DNA of 64,000 nt from Actinotalea soli (GCF_017565425.1 NZ_JAGEMK010000006.1:62001-126000); one strand, 5' to 3'; shown: positions 14,715 through 24,039, counted from the stretch's first letter. The notes: generated from the sequence alone by a model not told the origin. Numbers and translations: made by a program.

Positions 14715-17501
14715 ATGGCTGAGGTGGACAGCGACCCGTGCCGTCTCCTCGGTCGCGAACGCGAGCTTTCTGCCCTCGACGCGTTCCTGGTCCGGGCTGA
14801 GGCTGACGGAGAAGCCCTCCTGCTGACAGGCGAACCAGGGGTGGGCAAGTCGGCACTTCTCGACGCTGCCGCCCGCCGAGCTGCCGTCGGCGGAGTGCGG
14901 GTGGTCCGCGGCGGAGGAGTCGAGTACGAGAGTGACGTGAGCTTCGCCGGGCTGCACCAGCTCATCGACCAGTTCGCCGACGAGCTGGTGCAGCTCCCCA
15001 CCCAGAGCCGGGAGGCGCTGCAGGTCGCCCTCGGCATCGGCTCAGGCCCCGCCCCAGAGCGCTTGACGGTGCTGGGCGCCTCGCTGGAGCTCCTCCGCCG
15101 GGTGAGCACCGGCACACCGTTGCTCCTCGTCATGGACGACATGCACTGGCTGGACCGCGCCACAGCGTCGGTCATCGGCTTCGTCGGTCGCCGGCTCGGC
15201 GGCAGCAGGATCGGCCTGCTCGGGGCGACCCGGCCGAGCGCCGGTGGGTTCTTCGAACGCACGGGGTGGGCCGAGCTCGGCGTGGGACCGCTGCACGACG
15301 ACGATGCGATCGAGCTCCTCGCCCGCCAGTTCGCCCACCTGCCGACGCGGGTCCTCAGGGAGGTCGCGCGGGAGTCGCAGGGCAACCCCCTGGCGTTGCT
15401 CGAGTTCGCCGCGGCGGCTGGGCATCCCCGTGGACGAGGTGGCGGTGCGGGTCCTCCCTCGGCGTCGGCCACCATCCGCGAGGTCCGCACCCTCTTCGCG
15501 ACCCGGATCATGAGCCTGCCCGCGGCGACCCGCCGCCTGCTGCTCCTCGCCGCGCTCGACGGCTCGGGCAGCCTGACGACCCTGGCCGAGGCCAGCGGGA
15601 CGGCAGGTCTGTCGGATCTCGGCGCGGCGGAACGTGACCACCTCGTCATGGTCGACGAGCGATCGGGCGTGATCTCGTTCCGGCACCCGATCGTGAAGTC
15701 TGCACTCGTCGAGATCTCGACCCATGACGACAGGCGCGAGGCGCACCAACGGCTGGCGGAGATCTTCGCGGACCAGCCCGAGCGACGAGGGCACCACATC
15801 GCTGAAGCGGCGGAGGCGCCTGACGAGACCGTCGCCGTGGTCGTCGAGAGGGGCGCCCATCTCACTCTCGAGCGCGGAGACGTCGTCGGCGGCGTCAGCC
15901 GCCTGCTGCGTGCTGCTGACCTCAGCCCCGACCGCAGAGACCGCAGCCGACGCCTGGCGCACGCTGCGTTCATCGGGGCCTTCGCCGCAGGCGAGCTCGA
16001 GAACTCGTCGCAGCTGCTCCGCGACGCCACGGACGGGGATCCGACCCTCGCCGCCACGCTCCATGCAGCGGTCGCCACCGCCTACATGCTGGTCAACAGC
16101 GACGGTGACGTCGAGATGGCGTACCAGCTCCTCACGATCGCCGTCGAGTCCGCGCTGGCCGAGACCGACCCCGACCGAGAGGCCCTCTCCCGGGCCCTCT
16201 ACACGCTGGTGGTCCTGTGCCACTACGCCGGCCGGGTGGACTACTGGGAGGGCTTGGACGACCTCGTCGCCCGCGTGGGCGGGACGGCGCCGAGGGACGC
16301 CCTGATGTTCGTCGAAGCCCACGCCGCCCCGCTCACGACGCCGCAGTGGGCGCTCGACGAGCTCGACCGCGAGGTCGACGGGCTCGACGACGTACGTGAC
16401 GTGGAACGAGTCATCCGAACCGCGATCGCCGGCTTCTACACCGACCGGTTGTCCGGCTGCCGACGTGCACTGGACCACGTCGCGATCGAGGGCCGGGAGG
16501 GCGGGGCGGTCGCGTCGGCACTGATGGCGCTGATCATGATCGCCTTCGACGACCTGCACGCCGGACGGTGGGATGCCGCTGAGACGACCGCCGCCGAGGC
16601 GGGAGCGCTCGCGGAGGATCTCGGCTACTGGCTGTACGACTCGAGCCGCCTCTACGTCGTGGCCCTCGTCGCCGGCCGCCGCGGGGACCTCGCGGCGTGC
16701 GCTGCCGCGTGCGAGGCGATGCTCGCATGGGCGGCGCCCCGCCGGTTGGGTCGCGTCGACGACTTCGCGCACCACGCGCTCGGTGAGGCCGCACTCGGTG
16801 CCGGAGCCTTCGAGGAGGCGTACGTCCACGCCGTCGCCATCACCGTCGGCGGACCGGGCACCCTGCACACCCACGACCCCCAGGCTCTGTGGTCGGCGCT
16901 GGACCTGGTCGACGCCGCCGTGCACACCGGCCGAGCCGACGAGGCCCGCGACCACGCCGAAGCGCTGCGCGCCGCCGCCATGGGCAGGTTGTCCACGAGA
17001 TTCGCCCTGATCAGCACCACGGCGCACGCGATGGTCGCACCGGACGCCGCAGCGGCAGACCTCTTCGACGAGGTGCTCGCGCTCCCGGGAGTGGAGGCGT
17101 GGCCCTTCGAGCTGGCGCGTGTCCGTCTGGCCTACGGGGAGCGGCTACGAAGGCTGCGTCGTCCCCGCGATGCCCGGATCCAGCTCGAGGCCGCCCGGGA
17201 CTGCTTCGACCGTCTCGGAGCGCGGCTGTGGTCCCAGCGGACCTCCACCGAGCTCCGGGCGACCGGCGCGGTCCGCCGCGCCGGTTCCGCGGGCGGCGTG
17301 GCCTCGCTGACACCCCAGGAGCTCGAGGTCGCGCACCTGGCGGCACGCGGCTTGAGCAACCGCGCGATCGCGACCCGGCTGTACGTCTCCCCTCGCACCG
17401 TCTCGGCCCACCTCTATCGAGCATTCCCCAAGCTCGGCATCACCGCCCGCGCAGCACTTCGCGACGCCCTGAGCGACCCGACGAGCGACAGCGCCCGGTG
17501 A
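14715..17501 (+). CDS. Large AAA/LuxR (LAL) transcriptional regulator
   Basis: A 928-residue LAL-type regulator. Walker A 'GEPGVGKS' occurs at residues 39-46 and Walker B 'LLLVMDDMHWLD' near 140, forming an STAND ATPase; a long alpha-helical, TPR-like central region follows; the last 65 residues are a LuxR HTH: 'LTPQELEVAHLAARGLSNRAIA' then 'SPRTVSAHLYRAF'. The frame continues upstream to 14592, but I take the ATG at 14715, preceded by GGAG (14703-14706), since the P-loop domain begins immediately after. LALs activate operons on ligand binding; downstream in the same direction lie hydrolase, NTF2-like and metal-ATPase genes, which are candidate targets. Confidence 0.9.
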   Translation: MAEVDSDPCRLLGRERELSALDAFLVRAEADGEALLLTGEPGVGKSALLDAAARRAAVGGVRVVRGGGVEYESDVSFAGLHQLIDQFADELVQLPTQSREALQVALGIGSGPAPERLTVLGASLELLRRVSTGTPLLLVMDDMHWLDRATASVIGFVGRRLGGSRIGLLGATRPSAGGFFERTGWAELGVGPLHDDDAIELLARQFAHLPTRVLREVARESQGNPLALLEFAAAAGHPRGRGGGAGPPSASATIREVRTLFATRIMSLPAATRRLLLLAALDGSGSLTTLAEASGTAGLSDLGAAERDHLVMVDERSGVISFRHPIVKSALVEISTHDDRREAHQRLAEIFADQPERRGHHIAEAAEAPDETVAVVVERGAHLTLERGDVVGGVSRLLRAADLSPDRRDRSRRLAHAAFIGAFAAGELENSSQLLRDATDGDPTLAATLHAAVATAYMLVNSDGDVEMAYQLLTIAVESALAETDPDREALSRALYTLVVLCHYAGRVDYWEGLDDLVARVGGTAPRDALMFVEAHAAPLTTPQWALDELDREVDGLDDVRDVERVIRTAIAGFYTDRLSGCRRALDHVAIEGREGGAVASALMALIMIAFDDLHAGRWDAAETTAAEAGALAEDLGYWLYDSSRLYVVALVAGRRGDLAACAAACEAMLAWAAPRRLGRVDDFAHHALGEAALGAGAFEEAYVHAVAITVGGPGTLHTHDPQALWSALDLVDAAVHTGRADEARDHAEALRAAAMGRLSTRFALISTTAHAMVAPDAAAADLFDEVLALPGVEAWPFELARVRLAYGERLRRLRRPRDARIQLEAARDCFDRLGARLWSQRTSTELRATGAVRRAGSAGGVASLTPQELEVAHLAARGLSNRAIATRLYVSPRTVSAHLYRAFPKLGITARAALRDALSDPTSDSAR

Positions 17502-17539
17502 CGGCATCGATCCACCGCGTCGGTCTCCTCGGTGATGTG

Positions 17540-17553
17540 CAGTCATCTGACTG
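17540..17553. promoter_or_regulatory. Palindrome CAGTCATCTGACTG upstream of hydrolase gene
   Basis: A 14-base inverted repeat (arms CAGTCA/TGACTG, two-base centre) in the 128-base gap between the LAL regulator and the hydrolase at 17630. Possible operator for the LAL protein; no second copy was noticed. Confidence 0.3.
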
Positions 17554-17629
17554 ACGTTGCTGAGGTGACACCTGGTGAGGCTGGTGGAACACCCAGTGCC
17601 CCGACGGGCAGCACACGAGGAGGCCAGCC

Positions 17630-18454
17630 ATGCCGACCGTCACGACCGACGACGGAATCTCGATCTTCTACAAGGACTGGGGCTCGGGTCAGCCGATCAT
17701 GTTCCACCACGGCTGGCCCCTGAGCTCGGACGACTGGGACGCGCAGCTGATGTTCTTCGTCGAGCGCGGCTTCCGCGTCATCGCCCACGACCGACGCGGG
17801 CACGGTCGATCCACCCAGACCTCCGACGGGCACGACATGGACCACTACGCCGCGGACGTCGCCGCGCTGGTCGCTCATCTCGATCTCCGCGACGTCGTGC
17901 ACGTCGGGCACTCCACCGGCGGCGGAGAGGTGACCCGCTACGTCGCTCGACACGCCGCCGACCGGGTCGCCAAGGCGGTGCTGATCGGTGCCGTGCCGCC
18001 GTTGATGCTGCAGACCGCCGCCAACCCGGGCGGGCTGCCGATCGAGGTGTTCGACACCTTCCGGGAAGGCGTTGCGACCAACCGTTCCCAGTTCTTCCTC
18101 GACATCGCCTCCGGGCCCTTCTACGGCTTCAACCGACCCGGCGCGAAGGTCTCCCAGGGAGTGATCTGGAACTGGTGGCGCCAAGGCATGACAGGTGGGG
18201 CGAAGGCTCACTACGACGGCATCGCGGCGTTCTCGGAGACCGACTTCACGGAGGACCTGAAGCACATCCGGGTGCCCACGCTGGTCATGCACGGCGACGA
18301 CGACCAGGTCGTCCCGATCAGCGACTCAGCCGAGCTGTCGATCCGCCTGCTCGAGGACGGCCACCTCAAGGTCTACCCAGGCCTCTCCCACGGCATGTGC
18401 ACCATCGACGCCGCGGTCATCAACCAGGACCTGCTCGCATTCATCCGCAGCTGA
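17630..18454 (+). CDS. Alpha/beta hydrolase, cofactor-free haloperoxidase family
   Basis: A 274-residue enzyme matching non-haem chloroperoxidases. Diagnostic features are '[15 protein letters not shown]' (oxyanion hole), '[11 protein letters not shown]', the nucleophile G-H-S95-T-G-G-G, the Asp in '[13 protein letters not shown]' and the catalytic His in 'GLSHGMC'. Proteins of this group oxidise halides through a peracid made from acetate and also act as esterases; the physiological role is usually uncertain. A clear GGAGG lies nine bases upstream of the ATG. The gene opens a co-directional run (17630-22683) with a second hydrolase, an NTF2-like protein, a membrane protein and a metal pump, suggesting an oxidative- or chemical-stress set. 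Confidence 0.92.
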   Translation: MPTVTTDDGISIFYKDWGSGQPIMFHHGWPLSSDDWDAQLMFFVERGFRVIAHDRRGHGRSTQTSDGHDMDHYAADVAALVAHLDLRDVVHVGHSTGGGEVTRYVARHAADRVAKAVLIGAVPPLMLQTAANPGGLPIEVFDTFREGVATNRSQFFLDIASGPFYGFNRPGAKVSQGVIWNWWRQGMTGGAKAHYDGIAAFSETDFTEDLKHIRVPTLVMHGDDDQVVPISDSAELSIRLLEDGHLKVYPGLSHGMCTIDAAVINQDLLAFIRS

Positions 18455-18551
18455 TCGTTCGCACGACGCAGCAGACAAGCACGGCACGGACGGCCGCGCC
18501 GTGACTCGACGTGCCCCGTACCGCCGGGGCCGGCAGAGAGGGGCTGACCCC

Positions 18552-18902
18552 ATGTCCTCCAGCACCACCCAGCCGGACCAGCTCCCGGCCACGATCCGCG
18601 CCTACCTCAGCGCACACGAGGCCCGCGACGTCGAGGCCGCCCTGCGCGCCTTCGGGCCGAGAGCCGTCGTCGTCGACCAGGGGCAGACCTTCCGCGGGAC
18701 GAGCGCCATCCGTGACTTCCTGCGCGAAGCCGGCGCCCCGTTCAGCTACACGATCGAGCTGGTCGGTGCCCGGCAGGTCGACGACACGCGCTGGGTGGCC
18801 ACGAACCGGCTCGAAGGTGACTTCCCCGGAGGTGTCGCCGAGCTGGACTACCGCTTCACCCTCGACGGCGACGTCATCACCGAGCTGGTCATCGGTCCCT
18901 GA
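18552..18902 (+). CDS. NTF2-like (SnoaL/nuclear transport factor 2 fold) protein
   Basis: A 116-residue cone-shaped NTF2-fold protein. The helix 'TIRAYLSAHEARDVEAALRAFGPRAVVVDQGQTFRGTSAIRDFL' pattern (helix, 'DxGxxFxGxxAI') and the closing strands 'WVATNRLEGDFPGGVAELDYRFTLDGDVITELVI' pattern are typical. Such proteins are small cyclases/isomerases or non-catalytic partners. The ATG is preceded by GAGAGGGG. It sits 97 bases after the haloperoxidase-like gene and 83 before another hydrolase in the same direction, so an operon is likely. Confidence 0.82.
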   Translation: MSSSTTQPDQLPATIRAYLSAHEARDVEAALRAFGPRAVVVDQGQTFRGTSAIRDFLREAGAPFSYTIELVGARQVDDTRWVATNRLEGDFPGGVAELDYRFTLDGDVITELVIGP

Positions 18903-18985
18903 CCGGGACCCGTTGCCGACCGGATCGCCCCGCGCTGCGGGGCCCCCAGGCGGCCGAGCCGCCGCAACCTCGAAAGGAACCCATC

Positions 18986-19726
18986 ATGTCCATCACCACG
19001 CCAGAGACCCCGACGCGGCCCACGGTCGTCCTCGTCCACGGTGCCTTCGCCGAGTCCTCCAGCTGGAACGACGTCATCGCGTTGCTCACGACCGAGGGCT
19101 ACCCCGTGATCGCCGCAGCCAACCCGCTGCGCGGCCTCGACACCGACGCGGAGTACCTCCGCACCGTCCTGAACAGCGTCAGCGGCCCGATCGTCATCGC
19201 CGGCCACTCCTACGGCGGGAGCGTGATGAGCGAGGCCGCCGACGGTCATCCCCAGGTGAAGGCGCTGGTCTACGTGGCCAGCTTCATCCTCGACGCCGGA
19301 GAGAGCACCGGCGAGCTCGCCGCGAAGTTCCCCGGCGGTGAGCTCGGTCCGGCGCTGAACGCCGTACCGCTCCCCACCGCTGACGGCCAGGACGTGACCG
19401 ACCTCTACATCCAGCAGGACAAGTTCCGGGACGTCTTCGCCGCCGACGTCCCCCAGGACGCTGCCGCCCTCATGGCGGTCACGCAGCGACCCATCATCGC
19501 CGACGCGCTGGAGGCGAAGGCGACACGGAGCGCGTGGAAGACCATCCCGTCGTGGAACCTGGTCACGCTCCAGGACCTCGCTGTCCCCGCCGAGTCCCAG
19601 CGGTTCATGGGGGAACGGGCCGGGTCGCGCAACGTCGAGATCGAGGCATCGCACGCGGTGACGGTCTCCCAGCCCGAGGTCGTGGCCCGCCTGATCATCG
19701 AGGCCGCGCTCGCGACGTCCCACTGA
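18986..19726 (+). CDS. Alpha/beta hydrolase
   Basis: A 246-residue hydrolase of the short esterase type. 'TVVLVHGAFAESSSWNDVI' forms the oxyanion strand, 'IAGHSYGGSVMSE' contains nucleophile Ser75, and the His is in 'IEASHAVTVSQPE'. The central lid region includes 'LYIQQDKFRDVFAADVPQ' as in many actinobacterial EstA-like enzymes that hydrolyse short esters or lactones. AAAGGA (18974-18979) precedes the ATG by six bases. No signal peptide. Together with the haloperoxidase-like gene upstream it makes a pair of hydrolases around one NTF2-like protein. Confidence 0.88.
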   Translation: MSITTPETPTRPTVVLVHGAFAESSSWNDVIALLTTEGYPVIAAANPLRGLDTDAEYLRTVLNSVSGPIVIAGHSYGGSVMSEAADGHPQVKALVYVASFILDAGESTGELAAKFPGGELGPALNAVPLPTADGQDVTDLYIQQDKFRDVFAADVPQDAAALMAVTQRPIIADALEAKATRSAWKTIPSWNLVTLQDLAVPAESQRFMGERAGSRNVEIEASHAVTVSQPEVVARLIIEAALATSH

Positions 19727-19815
19727 ACCAGTCCCGGTGTGATCGCGCCGGCCCCTTCTGCCTCGCTCAGGGGCGGGAGGGGCCGGACGACGCCGGCAGC
19801 CGGAGGGGAGCAAGC

Positions 19816-20487
19816 ATGCTGCACCAGATCATGCCGTTCGCGATCCCGCTCGGGGTCGAGCTGGTGGCAGTCGGCCTGGGTGCCGTGCAGGGTGCACTGT
19901 TCGCCAGCGCGCTCACGGATCGCCGCATCGACGTGCTCGGCGTGGTGATCACGGGGCTCGGGCTCGCGCTCGGCGGCAGCGTTCTTCGCGACATCCTGCT
20001 CGGCCAGGCCCCTGTGGTGATCTTCGGCCCCTGGTACGTCCTCGTCGCCGCCGTGGCCGCCCTGCTCGGGATGTGGCTGCAACGGCTGTTCACCTCCCTC
20101 GAACCCGTGATCCTTCCGCTCGACGCACTGACCATCGGACTCTTCGGTGCGATCGGGACGTCGAAAGCCCTCGCGCTCGACGTTCCCCCCGTCCCGGCCG
20201 TGCTCGTCGGCGCCATGTCGGCGGTCGGTGGCTCGGTGATCCGGGACGTGATCCTCGACCTCCCCGTCGCGCTCCTCCACGTCGGGTCGCTCTACGCCAT
20301 CGCCGCGGCTGCGGGCGCAGCGCTGCTCGTCCTGCTCGTCACGGTGGGCGCCGAGCTGGTGGATGCTGCGATCGCCGGAGTGGTCCTCACCACGGCGGTC
20401 CGGCTGCTCGCGATCCGCTTCGGGTGGAGCTTCCCCGAGCAGCGGGCGCTGGTCGTACGGCGCCGCCGCACCCGCCGCCTCGCCTGA
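19816..20487 (+). CDS. UPF0126/TRIC-like glycine-rich membrane protein
   Basis: A 223-residue seven-helix membrane protein consisting of two UPF0126 repeats: in each, a helix is followed by 'GGSVLRDILLGQAPV' or 'GGSVIRDVILDLPVALL', the GG-x-x-RD(x)L motif characteristic of the YadS/YicG family, which is structurally related to TRIC cation channels. The basic C-terminus 'VRRRRTRRLA' is cytoplasmic. GGAGGGGAG lies six bases before the ATG. Ion selectivity cannot be inferred. It is 63 bases upstream of a metal-pumping ATPase, which would fit a cation-balance role. Confidence 0.87.
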   Translation: MLHQIMPFAIPLGVELVAVGLGAVQGALFASALTDRRIDVLGVVITGLGLALGGSVLRDILLGQAPVVIFGPWYVLVAAVAALLGMWLQRLFTSLEPVILPLDALTIGLFGAIGTSKALALDVPPVPAVLVGAMSAVGGSVIRDVILDLPVALLHVGSLYAIAAAAGAALLVLLVTVGAELVDAAIAGVVLTTAVRLLAIRFGWSFPEQRALVVRRRRTRRLA

Positions 20488-20550
20488 GCGAGGGGTGAGC
20501 CGCGAGGGCGGCAGCCCACCCCGTGCACACCACGACCCCAGGAGGCCGAC

Positions 20551-22683
20551 ATGGTCCAGCAGGAGCAGCAGGCCCACGGGCAGCACCACCTCCCGGGGGC
20601 GACGCCGCGGGCAGGCGCCCACCGGAGGCATCAGCCCGGTCACCGAGATCCGGAGCCCCCGGCTCAGCGTGAGGACCACCAGCACGTGACCGGGCACGCC
20701 GGGCACGCCGGGTCGGTCGACCAGTTCCGCTCGCGGTTCTGGGTGAGCCTGGCCCTGGCCGTCCCGGTCGTCGTGTACAGCGAGATGCTGGGGAACCTGC
20801 TCGGCTTCAGACCACCGTCGTTCCCCGGCTCGGAGATGGTGTCCCCCACCCTCGGGACGGTGCTGTTCCTCCACGGCGGTTGGCCGTTCCTCACCGGGGC
20901 GATCACTGAGGCGCGCGGTCGCCGCCCAGGGATGATGCTGCTGATCAGCCTCGCCATCACCGTGGCGTTCGGGGCGTCGTGGGCGACGACCCTCGGGATC
21001 GGCGGGTTCGAGCTCGACTTCTGGTGGGAGCTGGCCCTGCTCATCGTCGTCATGCTGCTGGGCCACTGGCTCGAGATGCGCGCGCTCGGCGCGGCGTCCG
21101 GGGCCCTGGACGCACTGGCGGCGCTCCTTCCGGACGTCGCCGAGCGACTCGACGGCGACGGCCTCGTCGAGGTGTCCCTCGCCGACCTCGGCGTGGGTGA
21201 TGTCGTGCTGGTCAGGACAGGCGGACGCGTGCCCGTGGACGGTGAGGTGGTCGACGGCTCGGCCCGGGTCGACGAGTCGATGATCACGGGTGAGTCCCGG
21301 ACTGTCCGGCGCGCGACGGGCGACACGGTCGTCGGAGGCAGCATCGCGACCGACGGCTCGCTCCGGATCCTGGTGACGGCGGTGGGTGCGGCCACCGCCC
21401 TGGCCGGGATCCAACGGCTCGTGGCCGAGGCCCAGGCGTCGTCGTCGCGGGCTCAGGCCCTGGCCGACCGCGCCGCGTCCTTCCTGTTCTTCTTCGCCGT
21501 CAGCGTGGGTCTGACCACCGCCGTCGTCTGGACGTTGCTGGGCAGCGCCGACGACGCCGTGACCCGCACGGTCACGGTGCTCGTGATCGCCTGCCCGCAC
21601 GCCCTGGGCCTGGCGATCCCGCTGGTGATCGCGATCTCCACCGAGCGGGCCGCGCGCTCGGGCGTGCTCGTGAAGGACCGCCTCGCCCTCGAACGGATGC
21701 GGAACGTCGACACGGTCCTCTTCGACAAGACGGGCACCTTGACGCAAGGTCGCCACACGGTGACCCACGTCGCGACAGCGCCAGGCGTGAGCGAGGACGA
21801 GATGCTCGCCCTGGCCGCTGCGGTCGAGGCCGAGAGCGAACACCCCGTGGCCCGCGCCCTCGTGCGCGCGGCCCGGTCCGGCGGTGCTCAGGTCCCGGCG
21901 GGTCACGGGCTGCGGTCACTGCCCGGACGGGGCGTGCAGGGCACGGTGGACGGACAGACGGTCACCGTCGGCGGGCCGACCCTCCTGCGCGAGACCGGCG
22001 CGGCGGTCCCTGCCGAGGTCAGTGCCGCGACCGACGCCTGGGCGGCGCGCGGGGCGTCCGTCCTGCACGTGCTGAACGGTGGCCGAGTCCTGGGCGCCGT
22101 CGCCCTGGAGGACGCGGTGCGTGAGCACTCCCGCCGAACCGTGGAGGCTCTGCACTCACGAGGGGTTCGGGTCGCGATGATCACCGGTGACGCACAGCAG
22201 GTGGCGGACGCCGTGGCGGCCGACCTCGGTGTCGACGAGGTCTTCGCCCAGGTGCTGCCCGAGCACAAGGACGCCAAGATCACCGAGCTCCAGGGACGCG
22301 GACACACGGTCGCGATGGTCGGCGACGGCGTCAACGACGCCCCCGCGCTGGCGCGGGCCGACGTCGGCATCGCCATCGGCGCCGGCACCGACGTCGCGAT
22401 CCAGTCCGCCGGGGTGGTCCTCGCGTCGGACGACCCGCGCGGCGTGCTGTCCGTCATCGCCCTCTCGCGCGTCAGCTACCGCAAGATGTGGCAGAACCTG
22501 GCCTGGGCGACCGGCTACAACGTGGTCGCTGTGCCCCTCGCCGCAGGGGTGCTCGCGGGCGCCGGCTTCATCCTGTCCCCGGCGGTCGGGGCGATCATGA
22601 TGTCCGGGTCCACCATCGTCGTCGCGCTCAACGCGCAGCTGCTGCGGCGCACAGTGCTGGACCCGGCGCGGCTCACGGCGTGA
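20551..22683 (+). CDS. P1B-type metal ATPase, CPH (CopB-like) class
   Basis: A 710-residue heavy-metal P-type ATPase. The cytosolic N-terminus (about 1-55) is rich in His and Gln and lacks a CxxC metal-binding domain. Eight membrane helices surround the actuator motif 'VDESMITGESRTV', the metal-gating A-C348-P-H-A-L-G, the phosphorylation motif D392-K-T-G-T-L-T and hinge 'MVGDGVNDAPALARADVGIA'. The CPH tripeptide in place of CPC and the His-rich N-terminus define the P1B-3 (CopB) class, expected to export Cu(II) or Ag(I)/Cu(I). AGGAGG precedes the ATG. Unlike P1B-1 loci there is no copper chaperone (CopZ) or CsoR gene beside it. Confidence 0.93.
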   Translation: MVQQEQQAHGQHHLPGATPRAGAHRRHQPGHRDPEPPAQREDHQHVTGHAGHAGSVDQFRSRFWVSLALAVPVVVYSEMLGNLLGFRPPSFPGSEMVSPTLGTVLFLHGGWPFLTGAITEARGRRPGMMLLISLAITVAFGASWATTLGIGGFELDFWWELALLIVVMLLGHWLEMRALGAASGALDALAALLPDVAERLDGDGLVEVSLADLGVGDVVLVRTGGRVPVDGEVVDGSARVDESMITGESRTVRRATGDTVVGGSIATDGSLRILVTAVGAATALAGIQRLVAEAQASSSRAQALADRAASFLFFFAVSVGLTTAVVWTLLGSADDAVTRTVTVLVIACPHALGLAIPLVIAISTERAARSGVLVKDRLALERMRNVDTVLFDKTGTLTQGRHTVTHVATAPGVSEDEMLALAAAVEAESEHPVARALVRAARSGGAQVPAGHGLRSLPGRGVQGTVDGQTVTVGGPTLLRETGAAVPAEVSAATDAWAARGASVLHVLNGGRVLGAVALEDAVREHSRRTVEALHSRGVRVAMITGDAQQVADAVAADLGVDEVFAQVLPEHKDAKITELQGRGHTVAMVGDGVNDAPALARADVGIAIGAGTDVAIQSAGVVLASDDPRGVLSVIALSRVSYRKMWQNLAWATGYNVVAVPLAAGVLAGAGFILSPAVGAIMMSGSTIVVALNAQLLRRTVLDPARLTA

Positions 22684-22685
22684 GC

Positions 22686-22727
22686 GGTGACACAGCAGGG
22701 CGGTGACACAGCCGGTGGTGACACAGC
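22686..22727. repeat. Three direct copies of GGTGACACAGC
   Basis: GGTGACACAGC occurs at 22686-22696, 22702-22712 and 22717-22727 (spacing 16 and 15 bases), in the 58-base gap just after the ATPase stop. It is not an inverted repeat, so it is not a simple terminator. Confidence 0.8.
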
Positions 22728-22741
22728 ATGGGGCGACGGAG

Positions 22742-23044
22742 TCAGTCCCGGAGGGGTGAGCCGACGACGTCGAACCGGAACCCGCCCATCTCGCCGGACA
22801 GCAGCGGGCGAGCCTCCTGGATGGCCCGCTGCACGCTCTCCAGCTGCAGCGAGCTCTGGTGCGCCTCGGCCGAGGTCCACAGCTCGGCGACGAACACCGT
22901 GTCCGGGTGATCGACGTCGACCCCGACCTCGTAGAGCAGGCAGCCGGTCTGCTCTAGATCGGCGCTGCGGCGGGTCAGGATCTCGACGAGCTCGTCGCGC
23001 TTGCCAGGTACGGCCCCGAGCGTCCCCACGTTCACGTATGTCAT
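22742..23044 (-). CDS. Antibiotic-biosynthesis-monooxygenase (ABM) domain protein
   Basis: A 100-residue dimeric alpha+beta barrel protein. It begins 'TYVNVGTLGAVPGKRDELVEIL', continues with 'GCLLYEVGVDVDHPDTVFVAELWTSAEAHQSSL', here in outline, and ends in 'GGFRFDVVGS', the layout of putative quinol monooxygenases (YgiN-like). A TACGGT hexamer lies seven bases upstream on the minus strand, suggesting leaderless expression; an in-frame extension to 23785 is not coding-like. Converges with the metal-ATPase gene. Confidence 0.85.
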   Translation of the reverse strand: MTYVNVGTLGAVPGKRDELVEILTRRSADLEQTGCLLYEVGVDVDHPDTVFVAELWTSAEAHQSSLQLESVQRAIQEARPLLSGEMGGFRFDVVGSPLRD

Positions 23045-23245
23045 GAACGGCACCGTAGCGGCCCGGCTCGCCGCGGACTCAGCGAAGGTGTCGCTGCACA
23101 CAGGCTGATCAGAGGTGGCCGGGACCTCGCCGGTGGCGGTGTCAGTGAGGACGTACCTGTCACCCTCGCACACGCCCCTCAGGAACGCCGCGCCTCGGGT
23201 CACGATCGACTCCAGCGGCGGTCCGCTCGTGCCGATGAGGAAGCT

Positions 23246-23749
23246 GTGCGTCGAGCAACGAGAGCAGTCGTCATCGCGATAGGGAGCTGCGCTGCGCTCG
23301 TCGTCGGGATGCAGGTCGCCATCGCGGCGTACGAACGGCACGAGGACGCGCAGTACGTCGCTGCTTGGAACGAGCAGGAACCGCTGCTCGTCGAGGCCGT
23401 GGAGCGCGTGAGCATGCCCGAGTCGTACCGGCCGATCCTCTGCCCGACAGAGCTCGACGAGTCGCTCCGTCGCTGCTGGCGCACCTCGGCGCCCCCCGAG
23501 GAGGTCCGACCTGACCTCCTCACCGCGCTCGCGGCTGCCGACCTGACGCGCTTCACGCTCGAGTGCGATCGCTCGTCCTCCGGCGTCGTGATCGGCTGCG
23601 GCACCCATGCCTACCTGGCCGAGTACGACCCCGACAGCCCGGTGGAACGGAACGTCGGCGCCATGATCTCGTGGGACGTTCCTCCGCTCCAGGGTTCTCC
23701 AGGATCGGGCTCGATCGTCTTGGTCGGCGCCTCGCTCGAGCGCCTGTAG
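23246..23749 (+). CDS. Hypothetical membrane-anchored protein
   Basis: A 167-residue protein with a basic N-terminus, one hydrophobic segment (about 7-27, 'AVVIAIGSCAALVVGMQVAIAA') as signal anchor, and a Cys-containing extracellular domain ('ILCPTELD', 'RRCWRTS', 'TLECDRSS', 'IGCGTHAYL': four cysteines that could form two disulfides). The GTG at 23246 is the only credible start. No family recognised. Flanked by short accessory genes without operon context. Confidence 0.65.
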   Translation: MRRATRAVVIAIGSCAALVVGMQVAIAAYERHEDAQYVAAWNEQEPLLVEAVERVSMPESYRPILCPTELDESLRRCWRTSAPPEEVRPDLLTALAAADLTRFTLECDRSSSGVVIGCGTHAYLAEYDPDSPVERNVGAMISWDVPPLQGSPGSGSIVLVGASLERL

Positions 23750-23817
23750 GTCGAGGACTCCCGGGACTGTGGCGAGGCAGCCCACTCCCGTGCACCGCCC
23801 GCTGACGTCTGACCCCC

Positions 23818-24039
23818 GTGCCGTCGTCGGTCGATAGACATCATCTGGTGGGCCCTCGGGGGTGGCAGCCGCACTCGGTGCACAGGTCGGTGGGTGACGT
23901 GGCGTGGGCCGTCGTCGTGCTCCTTGGGGTCCGGCTCTCGGAGGCCCTGCGCCGGGACCGCGTCCGCCGGCGGTGGGACCGCGTGACGGGCACGGTGCTC
24001 GCGGGGGTCGGTGGCGGGCTGGTCGCGAGCCGCGGCTGA
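23818..24039 (+). pseudogene. Fragment resembling the C-terminus of a LysE/RhtB transporter
   Basis: A 73-codon open frame whose second half ('DVAWAVVVLLGVRLSEALRR', 'VRRRWDRVTGTVLAGVGGGLVASR') reads like the last helices of LysE/RhtB amino-acid exporters, where a conserved R-R-x-x-D-R-x-T/S-G-x-x-L-x-G-x-G ends the protein. The N-terminal five-sixths of such a transporter are missing, the beginning of the frame is unlike membrane protein, and no start signal is visible. I read it as a decayed remnant. It is distinct from the intact LysE-type gene at 4141. A chance match remains possible. Confidence 0.45.
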
